A DNA stretch of 64,000 bases, taken from Orenia marismortui DSM 5156. Its GTDB lineage: Bacteria; Bacillota; Halanaerobiia; Halobacteroidales; Halobacteroidaceae. Of this stretch, positions 52,405 through 61,576 are shown in pieces. The notes under the pieces are model-generated. The model was given only the letters and a program-made list of their open reading frames with translations. It ran no database searches and was not told where the DNA came from. How positions within the stretch are numbered: position 1 is the first letter of the stretch; each line of letters begins with the position of its first letter. The DNA lies in contig NZ_KB900623.1 in assembly GCF_000379025.1 (NCBI RefSeq), positions 309,327 through 373,326 on the forward strand. The letters run 5' to 3'. A program made the translations under genes and the position numbers.

Positions 52405-54351
52405 ATGGGTATTAGAATTTATAAGTTAGCAGAAGAACTAGAAATGGAAAATAAAGAATTAATTAAGATATTACAGGATTTAGGTGTAGATGTTACAAGT
52501 CATATGAGTACGGTAGAGAAAGAAACAGCAGAATTAGTATTAGATATGATAGTCGATGAAGAGGAAAGTGAAGATGAATTTGATGAGGATAAAATAATTG
52601 AAGTTGAAGGTACTTTAACAGTAAAAGAGTTAGCTGAAGAGTTAGAGATTGAGGCTAATGATTTGATGACTAAGTTGATTAATCTAGGAATTATGGCTAT
52701 GATTAATCAAGAATTAACTATGGAGCAGATGGAAAATATTGCAGCAGAGTATGGTTATCAAATAAAAGAAGAAGAGAATACAGGTGATGAAGATAATATT
52801 TATGGCTTAGTGAATGATATTGAAGATAAAGAGGAAGATTTAGAGTTAAGACCACCAGTTATTACAGTAATGGGGCATGTTGACCATGGTAAAACTACAT
52901 TATTAGATGCAATTCGTGAAACTGAAGTAACTGCTGGGGAAGCTGGAGGAATCACTCAACATATTGGTGCTTATCAAGTTGAGGTAGATGAACAGAAAAT
53001 TACTTTCTTAGATACACCGGGTCATGAGGCATTTACTTCAATGAGAGCTCGTGGAGCTCAGGCAACGGATATTGCTATATTAGTTGTTGCTGCTGATGAT
53101 GGAATTATGCCACAGACTATAGAGGCTATTAACCATGCAAAATCTGCAGGAGTTCCTATTATAGTAGCCGTTAATAAAATTGATAGACCAAATGCACAAC
53201 CTGATAGAGTTAAGCAAGAGTTAACTGAACATGGATTAGTACCTGAAGAATGGGGAGGAAATACAATCTGTGTTAACGTATCAGCTCTTAAAAAAGAAAA
53301 TTTAGATGAATTATTAGAAATGATCGTTTTAACTGCTGAAATGGAAGAGTTAAAGGCTAATCCAAATAGAGCAGCTAATGGTGTTATTATTGAAGCTGAA
53401 TTAGATAGAGGGCGAGGTCCAGTGGCAACTGTGCTAGTTAATAACGGCACATTAAAGGTTGGAGATGCTATTGTGGCTGGAGTAGCTTCTGGTAGAGTTC
53501 GAGCAATGGTTAATGATCGAGGAGAAAGATTAGAAGAAGCGGGCCCTGCTACACCTGTAGAAGTTTTAGGTTTATCTGATGTACCGAATGCAGGAGATCT
53601 TTTAGAAGCAGTTGAAGATGATCAAAGTGCAAGAGGAGTTGCTCAAAAAAGAAAGGATAAGAAAAGAGTAGATGAATTAACTAGAAATACAACTGTTAAT
53701 TTAGATGATTTATTTAGTCAAATTCAGCAAGGTGATGTTAAAGAATTAAATATTGTTGTTAAAGCTGATGTGCAAGGTTCTGTAGAAGCAGTTAAGCAAT
53801 CTTTATTGAAACTAAGTACTGATGAAGTTGAAGTGAATATTATCCATGGTGGTGTTGGAGGAGTTACAGAAACTGATGTTATGTTAGCTTCTGCTTCTAA
53901 TGCTATTATTATTGGATTTAATGTTCGTCCTGGAGCAAATGCGCGTAAAGTGGCAGAAAAAGAAAAGGTAGATATTAGAACTTACCGTGTTATCTATAAA
54001 GCTATTGATGATGTTAAGAGTGCTATGGAAGGATTATTAGATCCAGATTATAAAGAGATTGTATTAGGGCAAGTTGAGGTTAGACAGACTTTTAAAGTTC
54101 CTAAAGTTGGTGTAATTGCTGGGGCATATGTAACTAATGGAACTGTTAATAGAAATTCTAAAGTAAGACTTCTTAGAGATGGTAAGATTATTCATGAAGG
54201 AGATATTGGTTCCTTGAAAAGGTTCCAAAATGATGTTCGTGAAGTAGCAGAAGGATATGAATGTGGAATAGGTATTGAAGGTTATAATGATGTTAAAGAA
54301 GGAGACATCATGGAAATCTATGACTTTGAAGAAATTAAGAGAACATTATAA
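52405..54351 (+). CDS. infB: Translation initiation factor IF-2
   Basis: GTPase that places initiator tRNA on the 30S subunit. It has 648 residues, a short version. Two IF2-N-type modules lie at about 1-55 and 70-120, joined by acidic linkers. The G domain: G1 GHVDHGKTT at about 157, G3 DTPGHEAF and G4 NKID. Domains II-IV follow. The long disordered N-terminal region of many IF-2s is missing. GGAGGTG precedes the ATG. Confidence 0.98.
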   Translation: MGIRIYKLAEELEMENKELIKILQDLGVDVTSHMSTVEKETAELVLDMIVDEEESEDEFDEDKIIEVEGTLTVKELAEELEIEANDLMTKLINLGIMAMINQELTMEQMENIAAEYGYQIKEEENTGDEDNIYGLVNDIEDKEEDLELRPPVITVMGHVDHGKTTLLDAIRETEVTAGEAGGITQHIGAYQVEVDEQKITFLDTPGHEAFTSMRARGAQATDIAILVVAADDGIMPQTIEAINHAKSAGVPIIVAVNKIDRPNAQPDRVKQELTEHGLVPEEWGGNTICVNVSALKKENLDELLEMIVLTAEMEELKANPNRAANGVIIEAELDRGRGPVATVLVNNGTLKVGDAIVAGVASGRVRAMVNDRGERLEEAGPATPVEVLGLSDVPNAGDLLEAVEDDQSARGVAQKRKDKKRVDELTRNTTVNLDDLFSQIQQGDVKELNIVVKADVQGSVEAVKQSLLKLSTDEVEVNIIHGGVGGVTETDVMLASASNAIIIGFNVRPGANARKVAEKEKVDIRTYRVIYKAIDDVKSAMEGLLDPDYKEIVLGQVEVRQTFKVPKVGVIAGAYVTNGTVNRNSKVRLLRDGKIIHEGDIGSLKRFQNDVREVAEGYECGIGIEGYNDVKEGDIMEIYDFEEIKRTL

Positions 54352-54354
54352 TTC

Positions 54355-54425
54355 AGTGACAGGTGACAAGTAATGAGTAACAAGTAAATAAAGGACTAGT
54401 TACTTTTCACTAGTCACTCGTTACT
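54355..54425 (+). repeat. Heptamer inverted repeat, copy 2
   Basis: Five tandem heptamers fill 54355-54389 (AGTGACA, GGTGACA, AGTAATG, AGTAACA, AGTAAAT). Four more, on the opposite strand, fill 54398-54425 (AGTTACT, TTTCACT, AGTCACT, CGTTACT). The consensus is AGTRAYN. The two arms face each other across 8 bases and can form a long imperfect hairpin. It occupies most of the infB-rbfA gap. Confidence 0.85.
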
Positions 54426-54446
54426 AATTGATAGGAGTTGATATAG

Positions 54447-54809
54447 ATGGCAAATCATCGTCCAGAACGTGTTGCAGAATTAATTAAACAGGAAGTAAGT
54501 GATTTGTTGCAAAAAGAGATTAAGGATCCTCGGATAGGATTTGTTACCGTTACTGATGTTGAGGTATCTGGAGATTTACGCCATGCTAAGGTCTTTGTTA
54601 GTATTCTAAATGGTGATAAAGATCAAACTATGGAAGGTTTAGCAGCAACTACTGGTTTTGTTCGTCGTGAAATAGGAAAAAGAATTAGATTACGCCACAC
54701 TCCAGAGGTTATATTTAGATATGATGATTCGATTGAAACTGGAACGAGAATATTTAAAATCCTTAAAGATATAAAAAGTGATGAAACAGGTGGAATTGAT
54801 GAAGAATAA
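54447..54809 (+). CDS. rbfA: Ribosome-binding factor A
   Basis: Late 30S maturation factor, 120 residues. The KH-like fold motifs are VAELIKQEVSDLLQKEIKDP, VTVTDVEVSGDLRHAKVFVS and FRYDDSIETGTRI. AGGAG precedes the ATG. Its last 11 bases overlap nrnA. Confidence 0.97.
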   Translation: MANHRPERVAELIKQEVSDLLQKEIKDPRIGFVTVTDVEVSGDLRHAKVFVSILNGDKDQTMEGLAATTGFVRREIGKRIRLRHTPEVIFRYDDSIETGTRIFKILKDIKSDETGGIDEE

Positions 54810-55776
54810 TAAATTAGTTGAAATTACTAATTTAATATCTCAAAAGCAACGCTTTTTAATTACAAGTCATGTTAATCCTGATGGAGATAATCTGGGATCA
54901 GTTATTGCTTTAAAATTAGTTCTAGAGCAGCTAGGAAAAGAAACAGTAGTAGTTATAGATGATGAAATTCCTAGCTGTTTCTCTTTTTTACATAGTATTG
55001 ATGAAATTATTAGATATGAAGATGGTTTAGATATTGATTTTGATATGTGCTTTACATTAGATTGCAGTGATTTAGACCGTATTGCTAAAGTGAAGAATAT
55101 AATTAAAAGTAAAGCTATTATTAATATTGATCATCACGGAGACAACCCTTATTTTGGGGAGTATAATCTAGTCAAAAATACAGCAGCTACTGCAGAGATA
55201 ATTTATCAGTTAATTGATGCTTTAGAAGAAGCTAAATTAAACAAAGATATAGCTACTGCTTTAGCAACAGGATTGATCACTGATACTGGTTCTTTCCGCT
55301 ATTCTAATACTACTTCTAAAACTCATAAAATTATGGCAGAATTATTGAATTATGATGTTGATACTGCTGAAATTTCTAAAAAGGTATTTGATACTCATTC
55401 TTATCAAAGTCTAGTTTTGCGAGGGAAGGTATTGCAAAATTTACAAATTGATGATTCAAAGAAGATAGCTTGGGTAAAAGTAAGCCAAGATTTATTATCT
55501 GAAGTAGGAGCAACAATGGAAGATACAGAGGGAATAGTAAATTACCCAAGAAGTTTAGCGGGAGTAGAAATTGCTATTTTATTTAAAGAAACAGAGGAAG
55601 AGATTATTAGAGTGAGTTTAAGGTCTAATAGTTACTTTCCTGTTGATAAACTTGCCCATAAATTTGGTGGTGGTGGACATCCAAGAGCTGCGGGATGTAG
55701 TATAGATGCTAACTTAAATGAAGCAATAGAAGAAGTAGTAAATGCAGCTAAAAAAGAGTTAAAGCAGGTGAGATAG
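54799..55776 (+). CDS. nrnA: DHH-family oligoribonuclease/pAp phosphatase (NrnA)
   Basis: Degrades short oligoribonucleotides and dephosphorylates pAp; it can also clear the linear products of c-di-nucleotides. ATG 54799 is preferred over GTG 54778; CAGGTGG lies close upstream. It has 325 residues. DHH motifs: SHVNPDGDNLGS, TLDCSDLDR, INIDHHGDNPYF and TDTGSFRYSNT. The DHHA1 domain has GGGGHPRAAG. It overlaps rbfA and is followed by truB after 1 base. Confidence 0.95.
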   Translation: MKNNKLVEITNLISQKQRFLITSHVNPDGDNLGSVIALKLVLEQLGKETVVVIDDEIPSCFSFLHSIDEIIRYEDGLDIDFDMCFTLDCSDLDRIAKVKNIIKSKAIINIDHHGDNPYFGEYNLVKNTAATAEIIYQLIDALEEAKLNKDIATALATGLITDTGSFRYSNTTSKTHKIMAELLNYDVDTAEISKKVFDTHSYQSLVLRGKVLQNLQIDDSKKIAWVKVSQDLLSEVGATMEDTEGIVNYPRSLAGVEIAILFKETEEEIIRVSLRSNSYFPVDKLAHKFGGGGHPRAAGCSIDANLNEAIEEVVNAAKKELKQVR

Positions 55777-55777
55777 A

Positions 55778-56686
55778 GTGAAAGGGATTATTAATATTTT
55801 GAAACCACCTGGAATGACTTCTTTTGATATTATTTATTTTTGTAGAAAAGTTTTTGAAATGAAGAAAATTGGACATGCTGGTACTCTAGACCCTGGAGCA
55901 GCTGGAGTCTTAGCAGTTTGTCTAGGTAGAGGAACTAAGGTAGTCCCTTTTTTGACTGATACCCGTAAAGCTTATCGTGCTGAAATTACATTAGGTGTTG
56001 AAACTACTACTCTTGATGCTTTTGGTGAAATAACAAAAAAAGCCGGAGAATTCTCTGTGAACCAGGAAGAGGTTGAAAAAGTTTTAAAAGAATTTATAGG
56101 TGAAATTGAGCAGATCCCTCCTATGTATTCTGCTATTAAACATAATGGAAAAAGATTATATAAATTAGCTCGACAAGGGAAAAAGGTAAAACGTAAGCCA
56201 AGGAAGATTGATATTTATAATATAGATCTAGTATCTTTTGAGGGAAAGAAATTAATTATAGATGTAGAATGTTCTAAAGGAACCTATATTCGAACATTAT
56301 GTGCTGATATAGGAAAGAAGTTAGGTATTGGAGCATATATGTCTTTTTTAGTCAGAACAAAAGTAGGGAAGTATTCTTTATCAGAAGCATTGACTTTAGA
56401 GGAGATAGAACTGTTAAAGAAAAAAGATAGAATAGAAGAATTAGTTCAACCTCTAGATAGTGCTTTGACCCATTTGAGAAGTATTCGAGTAAGTGAAGAT
56501 GCTAATAAAACTTTAAAAAATGGTGCCTATATAAGCTTAAATCAATTAGCAGATGATCTAATTCAACCACCTAAAGTAGGTGAGAAGTTTAGAGTATATG
56601 ATTTTGATAATAATTTTATAGCTGTTTATGCTTGGTATACTAGTGATGATAAGAATATCTTTAAGCCAGAGAGGGTTTTTGTATAA
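55778..56686 (+). CDS. truB: tRNA pseudouridine(55) synthase
   Basis: Makes pseudouridine 55 in the T loop of tRNA. It has 302 residues. The catalytic aspartate is in HAGTLDPGAAGVLAV. GTYIRTLCADIGKKLG and the C-terminal PUA domain (about 225-300) are present. GTG start at 55778, right after the nrnA stop, with CAGGTGAGATAG as ribosome region. Confidence 0.97.
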   Translation: MKGIINILKPPGMTSFDIIYFCRKVFEMKKIGHAGTLDPGAAGVLAVCLGRGTKVVPFLTDTRKAYRAEITLGVETTTLDAFGEITKKAGEFSVNQEEVEKVLKEFIGEIEQIPPMYSAIKHNGKRLYKLARQGKKVKRKPRKIDIYNIDLVSFEGKKLIIDVECSKGTYIRTLCADIGKKLGIGAYMSFLVRTKVGKYSLSEALTLEEIELLKKKDRIEELVQPLDSALTHLRSIRVSEDANKTLKNGAYISLNQLADDLIQPPKVGEKFRVYDFDNNFIAVYAWYTSDDKNIFKPERVFV

Positions 56687-56754
56687 ATTTTTCCTTTTGT
56701 GAATATATTTAATAATCTTAACTTAAATCCCTCCTGAAAGGAGAGGTTATTTAA

Positions 56755-57681
56755 ATGGAGATATATTATAATCAAGCTAGAAATTCAAATACAATAATTA
56801 CTTTAGGTACTTTTGATGGATTACATCTAGGGCATCAAGAAATAATTAAATTAACAGTAAATAAAGCAAAGAAATTAGACTATAATAGTGCTCTTTTTAC
56901 ATTTAACCCTCATCCCTTAAAAGTTGTATCACCTAATAATACACCTAAATCATTAATGAGTTGGAAGCAGAAAAGAAGAGTTATTGAATCTTTAGGAATT
57001 AATCAAATAATTGTAAAAAAGTTTACTGAGGAATTTTCTAGGATTCCTTATGAAGATTTTGTATTAGAATATTTGCTTAAGCGTTTTTCAGTAAAGGAGA
57101 TAATAGTAGGTGAAGACTTCAAATGTGGCTATAAAGGTAAAGGAACACCTGATAGATTAAAGAAGTTGGGTGAAAAGTTAGGATTTGGAGTACAAGCTAT
57201 ACCTTCTATTAAGTTTAAAAATAAAGAAATTGGTAGTACTTATATTCGAAATTTAATCTTAGAGGGAAGAGTAGATGAAGTTAAGGAGCAATTAGGTAGA
57301 AACTTCATATTGGATTGTGAGGTTATAAAAGGTGATCAACGGGGGAGAAAGCTAGGTTTTCCTACAGCTAACTTACATCCTTTTGCTGATTATGTTTTAC
57401 CACCATTAGGAGTATATGCTTGCAAAGTAAGAGTTAAAGATAAGATCTATGGTGGTGCAGTACATCTTGGATTAATACCTACTTTTAATAAAAATAAATT
57501 CAGTATTGAAGTTTATATCTTTGATTTTAGTGATAATATTTATGGTGAAAGAATAGAATTAGAATTTATAAAGAGAATTAGAGGAGAAGAAAATTTCAAA
57601 ACGGTTGAAGAATTAATCTCTAGAATGAAAGAAGATGTTCGAGTATCTAAAATTATTCTTGATAAAATAGATAGCTTATAG
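56755..57681 (+). CDS. ribF: Bifunctional riboflavin kinase/FAD synthetase
   Basis: Makes FMN and then FAD. It has 308 residues. The N-terminal FAD synthetase has TLGTFDGLHLGHQEI and the later SSTYIRN-like GSTYIRNLI. The C-terminal flavokinase (about 185-308) has GRKLGFPTANL and YGGAVHLGLIPTF. It follows truB across a 68-base gap with AAAGGAGAGG before the ATG. Confidence 0.97.
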   Translation: MEIYYNQARNSNTIITLGTFDGLHLGHQEIIKLTVNKAKKLDYNSALFTFNPHPLKVVSPNNTPKSLMSWKQKRRVIESLGINQIIVKKFTEEFSRIPYEDFVLEYLLKRFSVKEIIVGEDFKCGYKGKGTPDRLKKLGEKLGFGVQAIPSIKFKNKEIGSTYIRNLILEGRVDEVKEQLGRNFILDCEVIKGDQRGRKLGFPTANLHPFADYVLPPLGVYACKVRVKDKIYGGAVHLGLIPTFNKNKFSIEVYIFDFSDNIYGERIELEFIKRIRGEENFKTVEELISRMKEDVRVSKIILDKIDSL

Positions 57682-57743
57682 TTTATGGATGTGCAAGCTT
57701 AGAATGAAATTTAAATACATAGTTATAGATAAAATGACAGTTC

Positions 57744-57814
57744 AGTAACTAGTGACAAGTAAGCAGTAAATAGATTAACTAGTCACCTGTTACTAGTCAC
57801 TTGTTACTGTCACT
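57744..57814 (+). repeat. Heptamer inverted repeat, copy 3
   Basis: Left arm 57744-57771: AGTAACT, AGTGACA, AGTAAGC, AGTAAAT. Right arm 57774-57814 on the other strand: ATTAACT, AGTCACC, TGTTACT, AGTCACT, TGTTACT and a partial unit GTCACT. Same AGTRAYN consensus and head-to-head layout as copy 2. It lies in the ribF-rpsO gap; the rest of that 326-base gap holds the rpsO promoter and leader. Confidence 0.85.
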
Positions 57815-57886
57815 TTATACTCATTAACTTTCATTTTAAACTCGGTTAACCATATAATATCTAAATTAAAAAACTAATTAATATTG

Positions 57887-57915
57887 TTTACATTTTAATC
57901 TTGGTATGCTACAAT
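57887..57915 (+). promoter_or_regulatory. sigma-A-type promoter of rpsO
   Basis: TTTACA (57887-57892) and TACAAT (57910-57915) with 17 bp spacing; TG one base upstream gives an extended -10. The leader of about 85 bases (57922-58007) contains GC-richer patches (GCTCCGACG, 57952-57960) that could carry S15 autoregulation; I could not fold it into a known motif. Confidence 0.75.
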
Positions 57916-58007
57916 GTTATATGTAATTAACCATTAACTAGGTTATTCGTTGCTCCGACGTTTGACTTGGTAATTGGGGATTGAAGAATATAGGGAGGTG
58001 AAAGTAA

Positions 58008-58274
58008 ATGTTATCTGAAGCTAGAAAAGAAGAAATCATTGAGAAATATGCTATTCATGAAGGTGATACTGGTTCTGCTCAAGTTCAAATTGCTATTTTA
58101 ACTGAGAGAATTAAAGAACTTACTGAACATCTTAAAACTCACAAAAAAGATCACAATTCAAGACGTGGATTATTAAAGATGGTTGGTAAAAGAAGAAGAT
58201 TACTAAAATACCTAAAGAATAAAGACATTACAAATTATCGTAATTTAATTGCTGATTTAGGTATTAGAAGATAA
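58008..58274 (+). CDS. rpsO: Ribosomal protein S15
   Basis: It has 88 residues. Opening [20 protein letters not shown], then [15 protein letters not shown] and [20 protein letters not shown]-type core (here [20 protein letters not shown]). Early 30S assembly protein binding 16S rRNA. GGGAGGTG precedes the ATG. It is followed by a terminator and pnp. Confidence 0.98.
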   Translation: MLSEARKEEIIEKYAIHEGDTGSAQVQIAILTERIKELTEHLKTHKKDHNSRRGLLKMVGKRRRLLKYLKNKDITNYRNLIADLGIRR

Positions 58275-58284
58275 TAGTAAACTA

Positions 58285-58317
58285 TTTAAGAGCGGGAATT
58301 CCCGCTCTTAAATTTTA
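58285..58317 (+). terminator. Palindromic terminator after rpsO
   Basis: The 28-nt sequence 58285-58312 is a perfect palindrome with GAGCGGGAATTCCCGCTC at its centre, followed by TTTT. It is a strong, GC-rich stem in an AT-rich setting. Confidence 0.92.
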
Positions 58318-58332
58318 ATATTTGGATAATTT

Positions 58333-58365
58333 TTGACAATAAAGGAGTTTTAACCTTTTATTGTT
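58333..58365 (+). promoter_or_regulatory. Possible pnp promoter/leader hairpin
   Basis: TTGACA at 58333-58338 is a perfect -35, but the only -10 at 17 bp is the poor TTTTAT (58356-58361). The same bases form an imperfect inverted repeat: ACAATAAAGG (58337-58346) against CCTTTTATTGT (58354-58364). PNPase mRNAs often carry a leader hairpin, so this could be RNA rather than DNA signal. The rest of the gap up to 58462 holds only the AAAGGAG ribosome site. Confidence 0.35.
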
Positions 58366-58462
58366 AGATATAAATGAGATGATGACAGATTATATATTGT
58401 TTTTATAATTATATCAATAAATACATATGATAAAGGTAGTTTATAAGAAAGGAGTTTGAATT

Positions 58463-60580
58463 ATGTCACATAAATGGTCAATGGATTTTGGTGGTAGAGA
58501 GTTAAGTGTTGAGACTGGAAAGTTAGCACAATTAGCTAATGGTTCAGTATTAGTAAGATATGGAGATACTGTTGTATTGGTAACTGCAACTATGTCTGAT
58601 CCACGTCCAGGAATTAGCTTTTTTCCATTAATGATTAACTATGAAGAACGATTATATGCTGCTGGAAAGATACCAGGAGGATTTATCAAGCGTGAAGGTA
58701 GACCAAGTGATGCTGCTACTTTAGCGGCAAGGTTAATTGATCGCCCTTTAAGACCTTTATTTCCTAAAGGTTTTAGACATGATGTACAAGTTGTAGCTAC
58801 TGTATTATCTTTAGATCCTGATAATACAGCTGATATATGTGCTATGATAGGTGCTTCAGCAGCTTTAGCTATTTCGGATATTCCTTTTGATGGTCCAATA
58901 GGTGGGGTGAAAGTTGGATTAGTTGATGGAGAATTTATTATTAATCCGACAATAGAACAGTATGAAGGTAGTTCTCTTGATTTAACGGTAGCCGGAACAG
59001 ATGATGCTGTAATGATGGTAGAAGCAGGAGCTAATGAAGTATCTGAAGAAGATATGATTGAAGCAATTGATTTTGGACATCAAACAGTTAAAAAAGTAGT
59101 TGAATTCCAAAATGAAATTGTTTCAGAAATTGGAAAAGAGAAAGCAGAAGTAGAATTTGAAACTTTTGATAATCCTGATTTAGAAGCAGAAGTAGAAGAA
59201 TATGTAGGTGGAAGGTTAAAAGAAGCTTTACAAACTAAAGATAAAAAAGAGCGTGGAGCTAATAAAGATGCAGTAAGAGAAGATGTTATTAATCATTTCC
59301 AAGAGAAATATGAAGAAGATGAAAATTTAGAGGAAGTTATTAAGGGTGTAAAGTCTGTTTTAGATAAAATCTCTAAAAAAGAAATAAGAAGTCTAGTATT
59401 AAATGAAAGAATTAGAGTTGATGGTCGTAAGTTGGATGAAGTAAGACCTATTTGGTCTGAAGTAGGTTTATTACCTCGAACTCACGGTTCTGGAGTATTT
59501 ACTCGTGGTCAAACTCAAGCAATGACAGTAGCGACTTTAGGTGCTGTTGGAGATGAGCAGGTTTTAGATGGTTTAGAAGAAAAAGAATCTAAAAGATATA
59601 TGCATCATTATAATTTCCCACCATATAGTGTTGGGGAAACAAGTCCTTTAAGATCTCCAGGAAGAAGAGAAATAGGACATGGTTCTTTAGGAGAGAGGGC
59701 TCTTAGACCAATGATACCATCTGCTGATGAATTTCCTTATACAATTAGATTGGTTTCTGAGGTGTTATCTTCAAATGGTTCCACTTCTCAAGCAAGTATT
59801 TGTGGTAGTACTTTAGCTTTAATGGATGCAGGTGTACCGATTAAAGCTCCAGTAGCAGGAATTGCTATGGGACTAATGAAAGAAGGAGACAATGTTGCTG
59901 TTTTAACTGATATCCAGGGCTTAGAAGATTTTAATGGAGATATGGATTTTAAAGTAGCAGGAACTAAAGAAGGTATTACAGCCTTACAAATGGATATGAA
60001 AATTAAGGGTGTATCTAAAGAAATCTTAGCTGAGGCCTTAGAACAGGCTAAAGTAGGAAGACTTCATATCTTAGCTGAAATGTTAGAAGCTATTTCAGAA
60101 CCTCGTACTTCACTATCAGAATATGCTCCAAGTATAATTACAATGAGTATTGATCCGGAAAAAATTAAAGATGTGATTGGAAAAGGTGGAAATACTATAA
60201 AAGGTATAATTGATGAAACAGGAGTTAAGATTGATATTGAAGATGATGGAACTATTTTCATTGCTGCTGATAACCAAGAAAGTGGTCAACAAGCAATTGA
60301 TATAATTGAGAAGTTGACTAAAGAGGTTGAAGTTGGAGAAATGTATTTAGGTGAAGTAAAAAGAACTACAGGTTTTGGTGCTTTTGTTGAGATTCTACCA
60401 GGAAAAGAAGGTTTAGTTCATATATCTAAGTTAGCAGATCATCGTGTGGATAAGGTAGAAGATATTCTAAAGACTGGAGATGAAGTTCTGGTTAAAGTAA
60501 TAGAAATAGACAATCGTGGTAGAATTAATTTATCTCGTAAGGATGCTTTAAAGCAGGAGAATGAAGATAAAAAAGAATAA
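58463..60580 (+). CDS. pnp: Polynucleotide phosphorylase
   Basis: 3'-5' exoribonuclease using phosphate. It has 705 residues. Two RNase PH domains (about 10-230 and 315-540), KH at about 555-610 ([20 protein letters not shown]) and S1 at about 620-690 ([20 protein letters not shown]) are in the right order. [20 protein letters not shown] and [16 protein letters not shown] are diagnostic. AAAGGAG precedes the ATG. With nrnA in the same window it provides RNA turnover to mononucleotides. Confidence 0.98.
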   Translation: MSHKWSMDFGGRELSVETGKLAQLANGSVLVRYGDTVVLVTATMSDPRPGISFFPLMINYEERLYAAGKIPGGFIKREGRPSDAATLAARLIDRPLRPLFPKGFRHDVQVVATVLSLDPDNTADICAMIGASAALAISDIPFDGPIGGVKVGLVDGEFIINPTIEQYEGSSLDLTVAGTDDAVMMVEAGANEVSEEDMIEAIDFGHQTVKKVVEFQNEIVSEIGKEKAEVEFETFDNPDLEAEVEEYVGGRLKEALQTKDKKERGANKDAVREDVINHFQEKYEEDENLEEVIKGVKSVLDKISKKEIRSLVLNERIRVDGRKLDEVRPIWSEVGLLPRTHGSGVFTRGQTQAMTVATLGAVGDEQVLDGLEEKESKRYMHHYNFPPYSVGETSPLRSPGRREIGHGSLGERALRPMIPSADEFPYTIRLVSEVLSSNGSTSQASICGSTLALMDAGVPIKAPVAGIAMGLMKEGDNVAVLTDIQGLEDFNGDMDFKVAGTKEGITALQMDMKIKGVSKEILAEALEQAKVGRLHILAEMLEAISEPRTSLSEYAPSIITMSIDPEKIKDVIGKGGNTIKGIIDETGVKIDIEDDGTIFIAADNQESGQQAIDIIEKLTKEVEVGEMYLGEVKRTTGFGAFVEILPGKEGLVHISKLADHRVDKVEDILKTGDEVLVKVIEIDNRGRINLSRKDALKQENEDKKE

Positions 60581-60593
60581 TATAAAAAACAAG

Positions 60594-60626
60594 ACATAAA
60601 CTGGATTTTCTGGTTTATGTTTTTTT
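60594..60626 (+). terminator. Intrinsic terminator after pnp
   Basis: ACATAAAC (60594-60601) pairs with GTTTATGT (60613-60620), followed by a seven-T run. nfo starts about 100 bases downstream; no promoter could be assigned in that gap. Confidence 0.85.
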
Positions 60627-60724
60627 AATATTTATAAACTTATTTTTAGAAAAAATTACATAGGTAAAAATTTAAGATGAATTTTTGCTATAAATGGTGT
60701 TAAAATTAAAATTGAGGTGATATA

Positions 60725-61564
60725 ATGAGATTTGGAGTACATACTTCAATTGCAGGTGGAATTGATAAAGCTGCTATTAGAGCAGCAGAATTAGAATGCG
60801 ATACTTTTCAAATATTTTCAACCAATCCTCGTGGATGGAAATCTAAAACTATAAGTAAAGAAGAGGCCAATGACTTAGCTAATAACTTAGATAAATATAA
60901 CTTAGGTCCAATTATAATTCATACTCCCTATTTGATTAATTTGGCTTCACCTAAAGATGATCTATATGAGAAATCAATTAGAGCCCTAATTGAAGGGGTA
61001 AAAAGGGCTGATTTAATAAAAGCAAAGTATATGGTTTTACACCCAGGTAGTCATACAGGTTCTGGAGTAGATAAAGCTATAGATAGAATTGCATCAGCTC
61101 TAGAACAGGTGATAAAAGAAAGCAATCCTAAGGTAATGATCTTGTTAGAAAATGTAGCTGGTGCTGGAACATCTGTAGGCAAGAATATTGAGGAGTTAGC
61201 ACAAATAATAAATAAAGTTGATAATAGTGAACATTTGGGGATATGCTATGATACTTGTCATGGATTTGCTGCTGGTTATGATATTAGAGATAAGCAGAAA
61301 TTAAGAAATTTAATAGAGGATATAGAAAGAAAAATTACTTTAGATAAGTTAGGTGTTATCCATGCTAATGACTCTCTTGGTGAATTAGCTTCAAATAAGG
61401 ATCGTCATCAACATATTGGACAAGGTGAGATTGGATTAAAAGGTTTTAGAAACTTGGTCAATCATCCCAAATTAAAAGATAAATTATTCATTTTAGAGAC
61501 GCCAGTTAATGAAGATGGTGATGATCAAAGAAATTTAGCTACTATTAGGGGCTTAGTAGAATAA
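60725..61564 (+). CDS. nfo: Deoxyribonuclease IV (endonuclease IV)
   Basis: AP endonuclease of base-excision repair. It has 279 residues, the standard length. Zinc ligands are in HTPYLINLASP, VLHPGSHTG, LENVAGAGTSVG, CYDTCHGFAAGYDI, HANDSLGELASNKDRHQHIG and LETPVNEDG. GAGGTGATATA precedes the ATG. The DinG-type gene follows after 12 bases. Confidence 0.97.
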   Translation: MRFGVHTSIAGGIDKAAIRAAELECDTFQIFSTNPRGWKSKTISKEEANDLANNLDKYNLGPIIIHTPYLINLASPKDDLYEKSIRALIEGVKRADLIKAKYMVLHPGSHTGSGVDKAIDRIASALEQVIKESNPKVMILLENVAGAGTSVGKNIEELAQIINKVDNSEHLGICYDTCHGFAAGYDIRDKQKLRNLIEDIERKITLDKLGVIHANDSLGELASNKDRHQHIGQGEIGLKGFRNLVNHPKLKDKLFILETPVNEDGDDQRNLATIRGLVE

Positions 61565-61576
61565 GGAGTTTTAAAT

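Noticed and set aside
54355-57814. CRISPR array
   Set aside because: The heptamer arrays have degenerate 7-nt units, opposed orientation and no constant repeats with unique spacers; no cas genes are present.
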